A stretch of DNA of 64,000 nt from RGIG5579 sp045597125 (GCA_045597125.1 JAZODR010000052.1:1-64000), one strand, 5' to 3'; counted from the stretch's first letter, positions 40,112-49,477 are shown. Made by a program: numbers and translations. The notes: a model not told the origin generated them from the sequence alone.

Positions 40112-41374
40112 ATGAAAAAGACTTTAAAATATGTTTTTATTGTATTGCTATTTGTGTCAATCCTTGCAATACCTGTTTTTGGATTTCGTTTTTACGATTT
40201 TGGCTACAACAAAGATAGCAAAGAGTGGACAACAGATTGGATTACATTGGTCCCCTCTGTTTTTGATGAAAATTCCATCCTCACCAATATGCAATTCGGT
40301 GGAGGCAGCTCCGTTTATCTTTCCTATGATTCCGATGATGAGAAAATAAATTCTGAAGAGAACCTTAAAAATGGCGCAAAAATTTTAAAGTCCCGTTTTA
40401 GAGACCGCGGTTTTACCGATGCTAAGGCAACCGTAGAAGACGGAATGATTCGAGTTGATTTTGCGCAGAAGAATTACCTCAATAGTTTGATACAGTCTTT
40501 TGGTTCTATCGGTGAATGGTCCTTTGTTGGAACGGATATGGCCAAAGTTCTTTGCGATCAATCCTACGTAAAAAGCGCCAGTGTTACCGCGCATCCTCAA
40601 GGTGGCTACGCGGTAACCATTGAGTTTACAGAAAAAGGTGCCGAAGATTTCTATGCAAATACTGCAAGCTATGCTATTTCAGGCTCTTATTTTTATTTGA
40701 TGCTGGATGGTCAAATGGCTGCTTATGCAAACGTTAGTGATAGCAGCGTGAAAGAAACATTCACATTTGGTCAGTATGATTATGAAAATGCTGCAGCACT
40801 TGCCTCCTTTATCAAAAGTGGCTCTCTCCCCGCCGCTGTAAAGCTTGTAAAAACCACAGAACTGGAGCCAACTCTGGGCAGACCACTTCTTACGGCGATT
40901 GCAGTTATAATCACAGCAATTCTTTTTGTCTGCATCATAGCATTTTTCCTCGTTGGAAAGAAGGCCGGTACTTTTGCCACCATTGCTCTAATTTCTGATG
41001 TTGCGATTCTTTTAATCGCAATGCTCACCTCCTCCTATCAATTGAATTTTGTCACCTTGATTACAATGCTCGTTTTCCTGGTTCTTGCCGCTGCAATCTA
41101 TATTATGGCTCTAAAACCGATTGGCGCAAATCTGAAGGACAAGGGGGCAATTACAGCTCCCGCTATCTCTGTTCTTAATAAATTTAGTTTCCGCTTACTT
41201 GCCATCCACGGAGCCCTGCTATTTGCATCGTTGATTTGCTTCTTGTTTGCTCAAGGAAACTTTACGTACGTTGTCAGAATTACAATGCTCTTCTCTGCTG
41301 CCAATGCAGCGGTATATTTCCTCCTCTTTTATTTTGGAATCCGAACTTTGGCAGACCGCAACAATTATTCATAA
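40112..41374 (+). CDS. divergent SecD-like membrane protein
   Basis: A 420-aa protein. Membrane helix at ~5-25, then an extracytoplasmic region with SecD P1-like pattern: KILKSRFRDRGFTDAKATVE, VTIEFTEKGAEDFYANT, FGQYDYENAAALASFIKSG and LPAAVKLVKTTELEPTLG. About five or six membrane helices follow. SecD with SecF uses the proton gradient to help late protein export. There is no SecF partner nearby and the conserved charged residues of the membrane core (DVAILLIAMLTSS in place of the usual Asp-rich helix) look eroded. ATG 40112 follows AGAAAGG. Function uncertain. Confidence 0.75.
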   Translation: MKKTLKYVFIVLLFVSILAIPVFGFRFYDFGYNKDSKEWTTDWITLVPSVFDENSILTNMQFGGGSSVYLSYDSDDEKINSEENLKNGAKILKSRFRDRGFTDAKATVEDGMIRVDFAQKNYLNSLIQSFGSIGEWSFVGTDMAKVLCDQSYVKSASVTAHPQGGYAVTIEFTEKGAEDFYANTASYAISGSYFYLMLDGQMAAYANVSDSSVKETFTFGQYDYENAAALASFIKSGSLPAAVKLVKTTELEPTLGRPLLTAIAVIITAILFVCIIAFFLVGKKAGTFATIALISDVAILLIAMLTSSYQLNFVTLITMLVFLVLAAAIYIMALKPIGANLKDKGAITAPAISVLNKFSFRLLAIHGALLFASLICFLFAQGNFTYVVRITMLFSAANAAVYFLLFYFGIRTLADRNNYS

Positions 41375-41375
41375 C

Positions 41376-41405
41376 AAAAAAGCCACTCAATTGAGTGGCT
41401 TTTTT
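41376..41405. terminator. bidirectional intrinsic terminator
   Basis: AGCCACTCAA/TTGAGTGGCT, a perfect 20-bp palindrome (41381-41400) flanked by A- and T-runs, between the SecD-like gene and the convergent SLOG gene. Confidence 0.85.
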
Positions 41406-41916
41406 ATTTTCCGTGAATCAAGAAAATCTTTTTATTTTTTCTTTTTGCGTATCGAATCGTTTGAGCAGTACCGCTACGCTCTTCGTTTTCATTAAATACC
41501 GCAATCAAAGCATCTGTGGAATCCACCATGAAAAAATTTCGCTTTTGATAACATTTCTTCGTAAAATTTCTTGATACAAGAAAACGCTCAGAAGAAGCGT
41601 CCATAATTTTTCGATAACGTTTCTGATTCATTAAGGACATGGTAAACGGCTGAGAAACAAAAGGAATAACAGCGCAAATTTGGAGAGGAGGGTCAAACTG
41701 ATGCTGCAATTCTAAAACAATTTCTCCGCACCATAAATCGACTCCTTCCGCCATGCCACAATAAAAGGTGCGACATCCGGCATTGCAAACCTGAATAATT
41801 GTATTTTTGATTTTAATACGAAGCTCTTCAAATTCTTTGGACGATTCATTACCCCCAAATGAAAAAGAACGCGGACGATGTCCCGTGAAAGCACAAGACT
41901 GAATATTTCTAACCAT
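41404..41916 (-). CDS. SLOG-domain protein (DUF1273/YpsA-like)
   Basis: A 170-aa Rossmann-like protein with SCAFTGHRPRSF at the N-terminus, a Cys/Gly stretch (YCGMAEGVDLWCGEIVLEL) and DSTDALIAVFNENEERSGTA. This resembles the SLOG superfamily group of B. subtilis YpsA, which binds nucleotides or nucleotide-like ligands. ATG 41916 follows GAGG; the frame to 41997 would cross the promoter. Function unknown. Confidence 0.8.
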   Translation of the reverse strand: MVRNIQSCAFTGHRPRSFSFGGNESSKEFEELRIKIKNTIIQVCNAGCRTFYCGMAEGVDLWCGEIVLELQHQFDPPLQICAVIPFVSQPFTMSLMNQKRYRKIMDASSERFLVSRNFTKKCYQKRNFFMVDSTDALIAVFNENEERSGTAQTIRYAKRKNKKIFLIHGK

Positions 41917-41934
41917 AATAACCTCACTTTTTTT

Positions 41935-41963
41935 AGTATAACATCTGACTGGTTGATTTGCAA
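41935..41963 (-). promoter_or_regulatory. sigma-A promoter of the SLOG gene
   Basis: Minus strand: TTGCAA (41958-41963), 17 bp, TATACT (41935-41940). Confidence 0.7.
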
Positions 41964-41982
41964 GTGGATTTTCCGCCAAGGG

Positions 41983-42011
41983 TTTACATTCTTCCAATTA
42001 TATAGTAAAAT
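41983..42011 (+). promoter_or_regulatory. sigma-A promoter of pcrA
   Basis: TTTACA (41983-41988), 17 bp, TAAAAT (42006-42011). Confidence 0.7.
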
Positions 42012-42033
42012 AGTCTGGTAAAAGGAGATAATT

Positions 42034-44403
42034 ATGCCCGAAATCGATTTAAAATTAAAACAGCAATTATTTGATAACTATTATTCTTTTCTCAATGATA
42101 AACAAAGAGAAGCCGTTTTGACCTACGGTGGTCCTTTGCTTGTCATTGCAGGCGCAGGAAGTGGAAAAACCACCGTTCTGGTCAATCGTATTTCTCATTT
42201 GATTCATTACGGAAATGCATACAATTCCAATAAAAAAGTTGAAGTCAATCCCGAAGAACTTATTCTTCTTCAACAGCTTGGAAATGATAAAAAGCTATTT
42301 CCAAGAGGTGCATATCCACCAATTCTGAAAACTTTTGCCGATGACCCATGCCCTCCTGACAGAATTCTTGCAATCACCTTTACCAATAAGGCGGCAGGCG
42401 AAATTAAAGAACGCTTGGAGCGGGTAATCGGACCCGGCGCCCGTGATATTTGGGCCGGAACCTTTCATTCCATCTGCGTACGCTTACTTCGCATGTTCGC
42501 AAACGAAACCTCATACGGGAAAGATTTCATCATTTACGATCAGGACGATTGCAAAAAGATTATTACAAATATCATTAAGGAAATGGAAATTGATAGTGAT
42601 GAACTCACGCCAAAATACGTGATGAACGTTATCTCAAAAGCGAAGAATTCTTTGATTTCCGCTTCCGAATTTGAAAAGCAAAATCAAGCCAATGAAAAGC
42701 GCCAAATTTGTGCCAAAATTTTTCACGCTTATCAAGAACAGTTATCTGATGCAGATGCCATGGATTTTGACGACTTGATTATGCAAACAGTTATCCTTTT
42801 ACGGGATAACGAAAAAGTTCTCTCCTATTGTCAAAACAAATTCCGTTTTGTTCTGGTTGACGAATATCAAGATACGAACCACGCACAATATATGATGATG
42901 AAATACATTGCCGACGGATATAGAAACGTAATGGTAGTTGGTGACGACGATCAGAGCATCTACAAATTTCGCGGAGCGGCAGTTGAAAATATTTTGAATT
43001 TTGACAAGCAATATCCCGATGCTAAAATCGTACTTTTAGAGCAAAACTACAGATCCACAAAAAGCATCATCACCGCCGCCAATTCTCTTATTGCAAAGAA
43101 CAATTCCAGACGGGGAAAAACACTTTGGTCTGACAATGCAATCGGGAAGCAACCACGTGTAACACAGCTTGAAAACCAAGAAAAAGAAGCTCTTTTTCTC
43201 GTTGATGAAATCAATCGTCTTACCGTTGGAAATAATTACAAATACAAGGACATTGCCATCCTTTACCGCACCAAAGCACAGGCAAACATTTTAGAAACTG
43301 TCTTCACAAAAAGCGGACTTCCACACAGACTTCTTGCAGGGCTTCGTTTTTATGACCATGCAGAAGTAAAGGATATAATTGCTTATTTACGCTTTTTGCA
43401 CAACAAAGCCGATTTTGTCAGTTTCAGCAGAATTATCAACATCCCCCGTCGCGGAATTGGACATGCAACGGTTGAAAAAATTAGGGATATTGCAAATAAA
43501 AACGGTCTTGATTTCTATGATGTAATTTCCCGCGCAAATGAATTTCCCGATTTGAAACGCAGCTATGCAAAACTTTCGGAATTCTATACTCTGATACATT
43601 CTTTAACCGAGTTTTCCAGCGAACATACGCCAAGCGAAATTGTTCATGAAGTCATTGACCAAAGCGGATATATGCAGACCCTGATTGGTGATGAAAACGA
43701 AGAACGAAGAAAAAATGTTGATGAATTGATTTCTTCTGCAGCATTTTTTGAAGAAAAGCATCAAAACGACCAAGCCACGCTTTCCGGATTTTTGGAAGAA
43801 ATTGCTCTTGTAAGCGATGTGGATAACTACGATAAAAGCGCAAATTCTGTAGTCATGATGACGATTCATGCAGCAAAGGGGCTGGAATTCCCTATTGTTT
43901 TTCTTGTAGGAATGGAAGAAAACCTATTCCCCTCCCCCCAATCCTGCAACACAGATGAAAACCTAGAGGAAGAGCGAAGACTTGCATACGTGGCTATGAC
44001 AAGAGCAAAAGAACAACTATTTATTACTTGCTGTCATCATAGAATGCTCTATGGAAAGACAACATCTAACGATTTATCCAGATTTATAAGAGAAATCCCC
44101 GAAGAGCAAATTGAAATCAATCTTTTTCAGGCTTATCACAGAAGTCTTGAAGAGCAGTATGGCTATCAGCCTTCAACCGTTTACAGAGTTACAAATTTTG
44201 AGAATAGGCCCAAAAAGAGTGATTTCTCCCAAAAACAGCAAGTGTTTTTAGCCGGAGACCGTGTAATCCACGGAATTTTTGGTGTTGGAACGATCATCAG
44301 TGCAAAAAGCTACGCAGCAGATACGCTTTACGAAATTGAATTTGAAAAAGCGGGTAAAAAGAAGCTAATGGCAACATATGCAAAACTAAAACCAGCCAAG
44401 TAA
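42034..44403 (+). CDS. pcrA: ATP-dependent DNA helicase PcrA/UvrD
   Basis: A 789-aa superfamily 1A helicase for repair and replication-transcription conflicts. Motif I IAGAGSGKTT, Ia FTNKAAGEI, II VLVDEYQDTNHAQY, III GDDDQSIYKFRGA, V/VI TIHAAKGLEFPIVF and VAMTRAKEQL are all intact. The C-terminal GDRVIHGIFGVGTI is the PcrA-type RNA-polymerase-binding Tudor-like fold. About 45 extra residues lie between motifs I and Ia (from HYGNAYNSNKK on), absent from B. subtilis PcrA. Ribosome site AAAGGAG. Confidence 0.96.
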   Translation: MPEIDLKLKQQLFDNYYSFLNDKQREAVLTYGGPLLVIAGAGSGKTTVLVNRISHLIHYGNAYNSNKKVEVNPEELILLQQLGNDKKLFPRGAYPPILKTFADDPCPPDRILAITFTNKAAGEIKERLERVIGPGARDIWAGTFHSICVRLLRMFANETSYGKDFIIYDQDDCKKIITNIIKEMEIDSDELTPKYVMNVISKAKNSLISASEFEKQNQANEKRQICAKIFHAYQEQLSDADAMDFDDLIMQTVILLRDNEKVLSYCQNKFRFVLVDEYQDTNHAQYMMMKYIADGYRNVMVVGDDDQSIYKFRGAAVENILNFDKQYPDAKIVLLEQNYRSTKSIITAANSLIAKNNSRRGKTLWSDNAIGKQPRVTQLENQEKEALFLVDEINRLTVGNNYKYKDIAILYRTKAQANILETVFTKSGLPHRLLAGLRFYDHAEVKDIIAYLRFLHNKADFVSFSRIINIPRRGIGHATVEKIRDIANKNGLDFYDVISRANEFPDLKRSYAKLSEFYTLIHSLTEFSSEHTPSEIVHEVIDQSGYMQTLIGDENEERRKNVDELISSAAFFEEKHQNDQATLSGFLEEIALVSDVDNYDKSANSVVMMTIHAAKGLEFPIVFLVGMEENLFPSPQSCNTDENLEEERRLAYVAMTRAKEQLFITCCHHRMLYGKTTSNDLSRFIREIPEEQIEINLFQAYHRSLEEQYGYQPSTVYRVTNFENRPKKSDFSQKQQVFLAGDRVIHGIFGVGTIISAKSYAADTLYEIEFEKAGKKKLMATYAKLKPAK

Positions 44404-44406
44404 CAG

Positions 44407-44459
44407 AAAATGCCTTTTTTTCATAAAATACATAAAGTATTTTGGAAGAGAGGCATTTT
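44407..44459 (+). other. long-loop hairpin overlapping a ribosome site
   Basis: AAAATGCCT (44407-44415) pairs with AGGCATTTT (44451-44459) across a 35-nt loop and is followed by more T. It may end pcrA transcripts. The right arm contains part of the AGAGG ribosome site of the next gene, so it could also limit its translation. Confidence 0.4.
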
Positions 44460-44462
44460 TTT

Positions 44463-45539
44463 ATGTCAGAAAATCAAACATCGTTTTTTGCATCACTAAA
44501 CACTGCACGTGGATTTCAAAGCGATTTTGAATCCATTTTCGATCCAAAAGAATTAAAGCAAATTTACATCTTAAAAGGTGGGCCCGGAACGGGAAAATCA
44601 AGCTTGATAAGAAAAATTGCAGAAGACGCTGAAAAGAGAGGTCAGACCGTTGAGCGCTTTCGCTGCTCATCCGACCCCCAATCATTGGATGGAATTATTT
44701 TATCAGAAATAAATATAGCAATACTTGACGGAACAGCTCCGCATTTGATGGACGCCGATTTTCCGGGAATTATAGAAACTATCATAAATCTTGGCTCCTT
44801 CTGGGATATTAAAAAGCTGATTTCTAATAAACAAAGAATTTTTGAACTAATCAAAGAAAAAAAGAACTATTATAAAAGCGCTTATCACTTTTTGGAAGCC
44901 TTCGGAGACATCTCTGAAGAAATACTGAATTTTTCAAAAAAACATTTATTACAGGAAAAAATGCTAAGAAATATTAATGTACAAACGGGATATTTTTTTC
45001 AAAGGCAATTTAGTAATGCAAAAAAAAGAATTCGAAACGTCTCCACAATTTGTAAAGATGGAGCATACCAACTCAGGACTTTTGAACATAAGAGCAATCG
45101 CATCTGGGTGATAGATGATCATTGTTACAGTGGTCACTTATATCTGGAAGAACTAAAAAATATTGCAGAAATAAAAAACCAGTCATACGATATCAGCCAC
45201 TCCCCTATTTTTCCGAATAAACCTAACGCATTGTTTTTCCCCGAATCCAAAATTTGCTTTATTCTCGGGAAGCGGGACTACGATAATGAACTGCCAAACA
45301 AAGAATATCATTACATCAATATGAAGCGTTTTCTGGATCTTGATAAGTTTGCCGAAGCCAAACAAAAAATTAAATTTAGCTTTAAATGCTGTAATGAACT
45401 ACTGGATGGCGCAACATACCTATTAAAATCCGCATCAAATTGTCACAAAGAGCTTGAAGAATATTATATATCCGCTATGGATTTTAAAAAGGTGGAAGCA
45501 CTACAAAATGAAATTTCCGAATCCATTTTCAATTCCTAA
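44463..45539 (+). CDS. PRK06851-like P-loop ATPase with degenerate second half
   Basis: A 358-aa cytoplasmic protein. The first half carries a Walker A (GGPGTGKSSLIRK, residues 39-51), then SLDGIILSEINIAILDGTAP and HLMDADFPGIIETI. The second half repeats the plan (IWVIDDHCYSGHLYLEEL at 214; ALFFPESKICFI; YINMKRFLDLDKF) but its P-loop is lost. Families of this type have two P-loop halves; the role is unknown. ATG 44463 follows AGAGG. The gene is more AT-rich than pcrA. The AraC gene downstream has its own promoter. Confidence 0.7.
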   Translation: MSENQTSFFASLNTARGFQSDFESIFDPKELKQIYILKGGPGTGKSSLIRKIAEDAEKRGQTVERFRCSSDPQSLDGIILSEINIAILDGTAPHLMDADFPGIIETIINLGSFWDIKKLISNKQRIFELIKEKKNYYKSAYHFLEAFGDISEEILNFSKKHLLQEKMLRNINVQTGYFFQRQFSNAKKRIRNVSTICKDGAYQLRTFEHKSNRIWVIDDHCYSGHLYLEELKNIAEIKNQSYDISHSPIFPNKPNALFFPESKICFILGKRDYDNELPNKEYHYINMKRFLDLDKFAEAKQKIKFSFKCCNELLDGATYLLKSASNCHKELEEYYISAMDFKKVEALQNEISESIFNS

Positions 45540-45552
45540 AATTTCAATTACC

Positions 45553-45581
45553 TTGACATAGCCAAAAAGCTTTTATATAAT
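45553..45581 (+). promoter_or_regulatory. sigma-A promoter of araC-maf
   Basis: TTGACA (45553-45558), 17 bp, TATAAT (45576-45581), a perfect consensus match. Confidence 0.85.
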
Positions 45582-45611
45582 AATTGCAAATAATTTGGAA
45601 AGAGAAATACA

Positions 45612-46406
45612 ATGTTAGAGGAATTTAAATTGTGGGACGTCCCAATACACGTCTTTAAAACAATAAACGGTATTTCGGAATTTCCGTCAATTTTTTATAA
45701 TCAACTGAAATTATGCTACGTTTTGGACGGAATTCTGGAAGTTGAAATTGAGGGCAGAAAACGAATTGTAAACCAAGGAGATATTTGTCTTATTTTCCCC
45801 AATATTCCTCACACATTCTTGCCCAGCTCTGCCACCGCGTTAATCGCAATCATAGACAACAATTTCATCCAATCTTATCAAGAAATTTTACTACACCAAA
45901 AGCCAAAGAATGCAGTACTCACAAAAGATGGTTTGAACCGCGAAATTAAATACTTATTTCAACAAATTTATGATGTTTACATCCATGATTCCGCTTTTCG
46001 CAATACAATTCTCTACTCGCTCATCAACGCGCTTTTCGGTACTCTTATAATTTCCTGTAAAACAGTTCCGCGAAATTCAAAAAATGAGTTAATTGAAAAA
46101 ATAATAGTATATTTATCCGAGCACTTTACGAGTAAAATTACACTGGATGACATTGCAAAGGAATTTGGCTACAATAAATATTATATTTCTCATATAATCA
46201 GCGAAAGCCTTTTCTGTAATTTCTCTGCGTTAATCAACATCTACCGAATCGGATTAGCTCAAAATCTTTTGATTTATACCAATAAATCTATTTCGAACAT
46301 AGCGAGTGAATGCGGATTTCAAAATCAAACATCATTCAGTCGTGTTTTTTCAAAACGCGTAGGCCTTTCACCGGGCAAATTTCGAATCAAAAGAGAACGA
46401 TATTAA
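45612..46406 (+). CDS. AraC family transcriptional regulator
   Basis: A 264-aa regulator. The N-terminal ~140 residues look like a cupin sensing domain (VLDGILEVEIEGRKRIVNQG, DICLIFPNIPH). The C-terminal ~100 residues contain two helix-turn-helix motifs (ITLDDIAKEFGYNKYYISHI; ISNIASECGFQNQTSFSRVF). This plan fits sugar-responsive AraC proteins. Possible targets are not evident: the next gene is housekeeping maf, 26 nt away. Confidence 0.9.
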   Translation: MLEEFKLWDVPIHVFKTINGISEFPSIFYNQLKLCYVLDGILEVEIEGRKRIVNQGDICLIFPNIPHTFLPSSATALIAIIDNNFIQSYQEILLHQKPKNAVLTKDGLNREIKYLFQQIYDVYIHDSAFRNTILYSLINALFGTLIISCKTVPRNSKNELIEKIIVYLSEHFTSKITLDDIAKEFGYNKYYISHIISESLFCNFSALINIYRIGLAQNLLIYTNKSISNIASECGFQNQTSFSRVFSKRVGLSPGKFRIKRERY

Positions 46407-46432
46407 GCACGAAATGAATAAAAGAGGTAGTT

Positions 46433-46996
46433 ATGAAAATTATTTTAGCATCTGCTTCCCCGAGACGCGAAGAACTTATCAAACGAATTTTTGACGAATT
46501 CATCGTAGTTCCCGCCAATATTGACGAAACTCTTCCCGATGATATCGGTTTAGAATTTGCTCCCGTATTTCTAGCAGCTGAAAAAGCAGAAGCAATCGCC
46601 AAGTCATATCCCAATGATCTGATTATCTCTGCTGATACAATTGTTCTGGCAGACGGAAAGATGCTAGGAAAACCAAAAAATAGAAACGATGCTAAAAAAA
46701 TGCTGGAGTTTCTATCCGGAAAAACTCACAAAGTGATTACGGGTTGTTGCATACGAAAAGGAGAACTTCTTACATCCTTTTCAGAAGAAAGTTACGTCAC
46801 TTTCTTTGATTTAAGCAAAAATCAAATTGAAAGCTACGTGGAATCGGGCGCTTCCGATGGCAAAGCCGGTGCTTACGGAATTCAAGATAAAGGCGCACTC
46901 TTTGTCGAAAAAATAGAGGGCGATTATTACAACATTGTAGGACTTCCTATTGCAAAACTTAACCGAGAAATTCAAGGACTTTTAGAAGAATTCTGA
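46433..46996 (+). CDS. maf: Maf-like nucleoside triphosphate pyrophosphatase
   Basis: A 187-aa house-cleaning enzyme hydrolysing dTTP/UTP or modified nucleotides to monophosphates; overexpression of Maf blocks septation in B. subtilis. The substrate motifs ILASASPRREEL, ISADTIV and SGKTHKVITG are intact. No internal promoter, so it is probably co-transcribed with the AraC gene. A strong terminator follows. Confidence 0.94.
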   Translation: MKIILASASPRREELIKRIFDEFIVVPANIDETLPDDIGLEFAPVFLAAEKAEAIAKSYPNDLIISADTIVLADGKMLGKPKNRNDAKKMLEFLSGKTHKVITGCCIRKGELLTSFSEESYVTFFDLSKNQIESYVESGASDGKAGAYGIQDKGALFVEKIEGDYYNIVGLPIAKLNREIQGLLEEF

Positions 46997-47001
46997 TACA
47001 T

Positions 47002-47038
47002 AAAACAAAGGGTTTTGGAATCCAAAACCCTTTGTTTT
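47002..47038. terminator. bidirectional intrinsic terminator
   Basis: An 18-bp stem (AAAACAAAGGGTTTTGGA / TCCAAAACCCTTTGTTTT) between maf and convergent ygiQ. Confidence 0.85.
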
Positions 47039-48902
47039 ATTTTCTTTTTTTCAAATGTTTGGTTAAAGAAGTTTTTCGCTTGGAAGGGGCTTTTATCGGT
47101 TTGATTGCGCCTTTTTCGGGAGGAACCAAACAATTCTTACCGAATCCTATCAAATCTTCCCTGCCAAGATGTCGCAACGTGTCACGAATCATACGATAAT
47201 TCTCAGGCCTATAGTATTGAAGCAGAGCGCGTTGTACCGCCTTTTCTTTACGCTCCTTAGCAACATACACAGGCTTTAATGTATATGGGTCTAGGCCCGT
47301 ATAATACATGCAAGTAGAAACCGTTCCGGGAGTAGGATAGAAATCTTGTACTTGCTCGGGATGCATATTTTCTTGCTTTAAAAATAGCGCTAACTCTATC
47401 GCATCCATAATCGTACTTCCCGGATGAGAAGACATCAGATATGGTACTAAATACTGCTTCTTGCCAATTGATTTGGTCAATTCCATAAAACGATCGCGAA
47501 ACTTCTTATAAATAGAAAATGAAGGTTTTCCCATAAAAGACAGAACCTGATCAGAACAATGCTCCGGAGCTACCTTTAACTGACCGCTGACGTGATGTCG
47601 AACCAGCTCCTTGAAAAAGGAATCATCTCGGTCTGCAAGAAGATAGTCAAAACGAATACCGGACCGAATAAATACCTTTTTGACTCCGGGTATCGCACGA
47701 AGCTTTTGCAAAAGAGCAAGGTAATCACGGTGATCCACGACAAGATTTTTACATGGTTTTGGAGCCAGACACTTCTTTCCTTTACACATACCATGGGTTT
47801 CTTGAAAATCGCAAGAAGGGGCTCTGAAGTTGGCGGTGGGGCCGCCAACGTCGTGAATATATCCTTTAAAATCAGGAAGCTTTGTCAAAAGCTTCGCCTC
47901 TTTTATGACGGACTCGTGACTACGAGATGTGACAGCACGGCCTTGATGGAAAGCGATTGCGCAAAAATTACATGCACCAAAGCAACCACGATTGTGAGCA
48001 ATGGAAAATTTTACTTCTTCGATTGCACGAACACCGCCGGCAGACTCATATGAGGGATGATAATTTCTCTCATAGGGAAGATCATAAACAGCATCCAATT
48101 CTTCTCTTGACAAAGGCGGCATAGGAGGATTTTGAATCAAAAATATATCTTTTTGCTTTTGGATAACTCTTTTCCCGCGAATCGGATCGTGTTCTTCAAG
48201 CTCAATTCTGGTAGCAACGGCATAATTGCGAAAGCCTTGGGCAGTCTGTGGCTTAACATCTTCCAGGGAAGGACAAATTACACAGTCTCTGTCTTCATAA
48301 TCCATAGCCAGGTAACAAGTGCCGCGTATGTCACGAAGATCATTTACCGCTTCCCCGTTTTTTAAACGGGTGGCAATTTCAACAACCTGTTTTTCGCCCA
48401 TTCCATACATTAAAATATCAGCTTTACTTTCAAAAAGAATAGACGGGTGAACCGTGTTATCCCAATAATCATAGTGTGCAAAACGACGCAAGGATGCCTC
48501 AAGCCCTCCGATTGCTATCGGAATATTACCAAATGCAGCACGAATCGACGAACAATACGTAACCGTAGCACGGTCAGGTCTCCGACCCATTACACTACCG
48601 GGGGTATATAAATCCTCTTTTCGTTTCTTTTTTGCTACGGTATAATGGGCAACCATCGGGTCAATATTCCCGCCATTGACAAAAAAACCGATTTGGGGTC
48701 TGCCAAACTGCAGATAATCCTTCTCTTCTTGCGGCTGTGAAAGAATACATACACGAAATCCGTTTTTTTCCAAAACACGTGAAATGATGGCAGTGCCAAA
48801 ACTGGGATGATCCACATAAGCATCGCCGGTGACAAGCACGATATCACATTCATTCCAGCCACGCGCAAACATATCTTCACGGTTAATCGGTAAAAAAGCC
48901 AT
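47037..48902 (-). CDS. ygiQ: YgiQ family radical SAM protein
   Basis: A 621-aa UPF0313 protein. The N-terminal B12-binding-like region (VLVTGDAYVDHPSFGTAIIS) leads to a radical SAM core with the 4Fe-4S motif RGCFGACNFCAI (Cys-x3-Cys-x2-Cys) and a C-terminal extension rich in Lys/Arg. The reaction is unknown; the family is widespread. Strong conservation and length fit. It is co-transcribed with the YgjP-type gene 11 nt upstream. Confidence 0.92.
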   Translation of the reverse strand: MAFLPINREDMFARGWNECDIVLVTGDAYVDHPSFGTAIISRVLEKNGFRVCILSQPQEEKDYLQFGRPQIGFFVNGGNIDPMVAHYTVAKKKRKEDLYTPGSVMGRRPDRATVTYCSSIRAAFGNIPIAIGGLEASLRRFAHYDYWDNTVHPSILFESKADILMYGMGEKQVVEIATRLKNGEAVNDLRDIRGTCYLAMDYEDRDCVICPSLEDVKPQTAQGFRNYAVATRIELEEHDPIRGKRVIQKQKDIFLIQNPPMPPLSREELDAVYDLPYERNYHPSYESAGGVRAIEEVKFSIAHNRGCFGACNFCAIAFHQGRAVTSRSHESVIKEAKLLTKLPDFKGYIHDVGGPTANFRAPSCDFQETHGMCKGKKCLAPKPCKNLVVDHRDYLALLQKLRAIPGVKKVFIRSGIRFDYLLADRDDSFFKELVRHHVSGQLKVAPEHCSDQVLSFMGKPSFSIYKKFRDRFMELTKSIGKKQYLVPYLMSSHPGSTIMDAIELALFLKQENMHPEQVQDFYPTPGTVSTCMYYTGLDPYTLKPVYVAKERKEKAVQRALLQYYRPENYRMIRDTLRHLGREDLIGFGKNCLVPPEKGAIKPIKAPSKRKTSLTKHLKKRK

Positions 48903-48913
48903 AGTAAACCTTT

Positions 48914-49450
48914 CTAATTAACAATCTCAGGAATTATAATTTCTCTTAAAGACTTTTCTCTCTCTTTCCAGTCCGGTAAAAAACGAGAAACAAGAGCATA
49001 AAATTTTGGCGAATGATTATGCTCTAGCGTATGACAAAGTTCGTGAATAATCACGTAATCCATTTGAGCGTCAGAGGTCAAATTTAAAAACACGGAAAAA
49101 CACAAATGATTTTTACTGCTGCAGCTTCCAAAACGCCCTCTAGCCGTGGTAATTTTGGCGCCTTGATAGGTTAACCCCGTCAAATGACTTAACGCCTCAA
49201 CGCGGGGCAAAATGCGAAGACGGGCTTGACTTTTCATCTGTTCAAGCTCTAAGCGATTTACAGTAGGCGTGGCAGGCATATCGAGCATTTTTGCTCGATG
49301 TTTTTCAAGAATTTTCTGTTTTTTCATTATAAAATTATCAATTTGTATTTGTGGGTAAAACATTGGCGCTCGGACCAAAAAACTACCGTCGCGCATAACT
49401 TGAACGGAAACCGTCCGACGCTTAGAGCGAATCAATTTATATTCGAGCAT
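48914..49450 (-). CDS. YgjP-like (DUF45) zinc metallopeptidase
   Basis: A 178-aa protein with the HELCHTLEHNHSPKFYALV signature, giving zinc-binding HExxH plus a third His, as in SprT/WLM/M48-like peptidases. RGRFGSCSSKNHLCFS upstream is also typical of YgjP. Substrate unknown. Start ATG 49450 has AGGAGA upstream. First gene of a two-gene unit with ygiQ. Confidence 0.9.
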   Translation of the reverse strand: MLEYKLIRSKRRTVSVQVMRDGSFLVRAPMFYPQIQIDNFIMKKQKILEKHRAKMLDMPATPTVNRLELEQMKSQARLRILPRVEALSHLTGLTYQGAKITTARGRFGSCSSKNHLCFSVFLNLTSDAQMDYVIIHELCHTLEHNHSPKFYALVSRFLPDWKEREKSLREIIIPEIVN

Positions 49451-49477
49451 AAATCTCCTAAAACATTTTCTTTTTTC

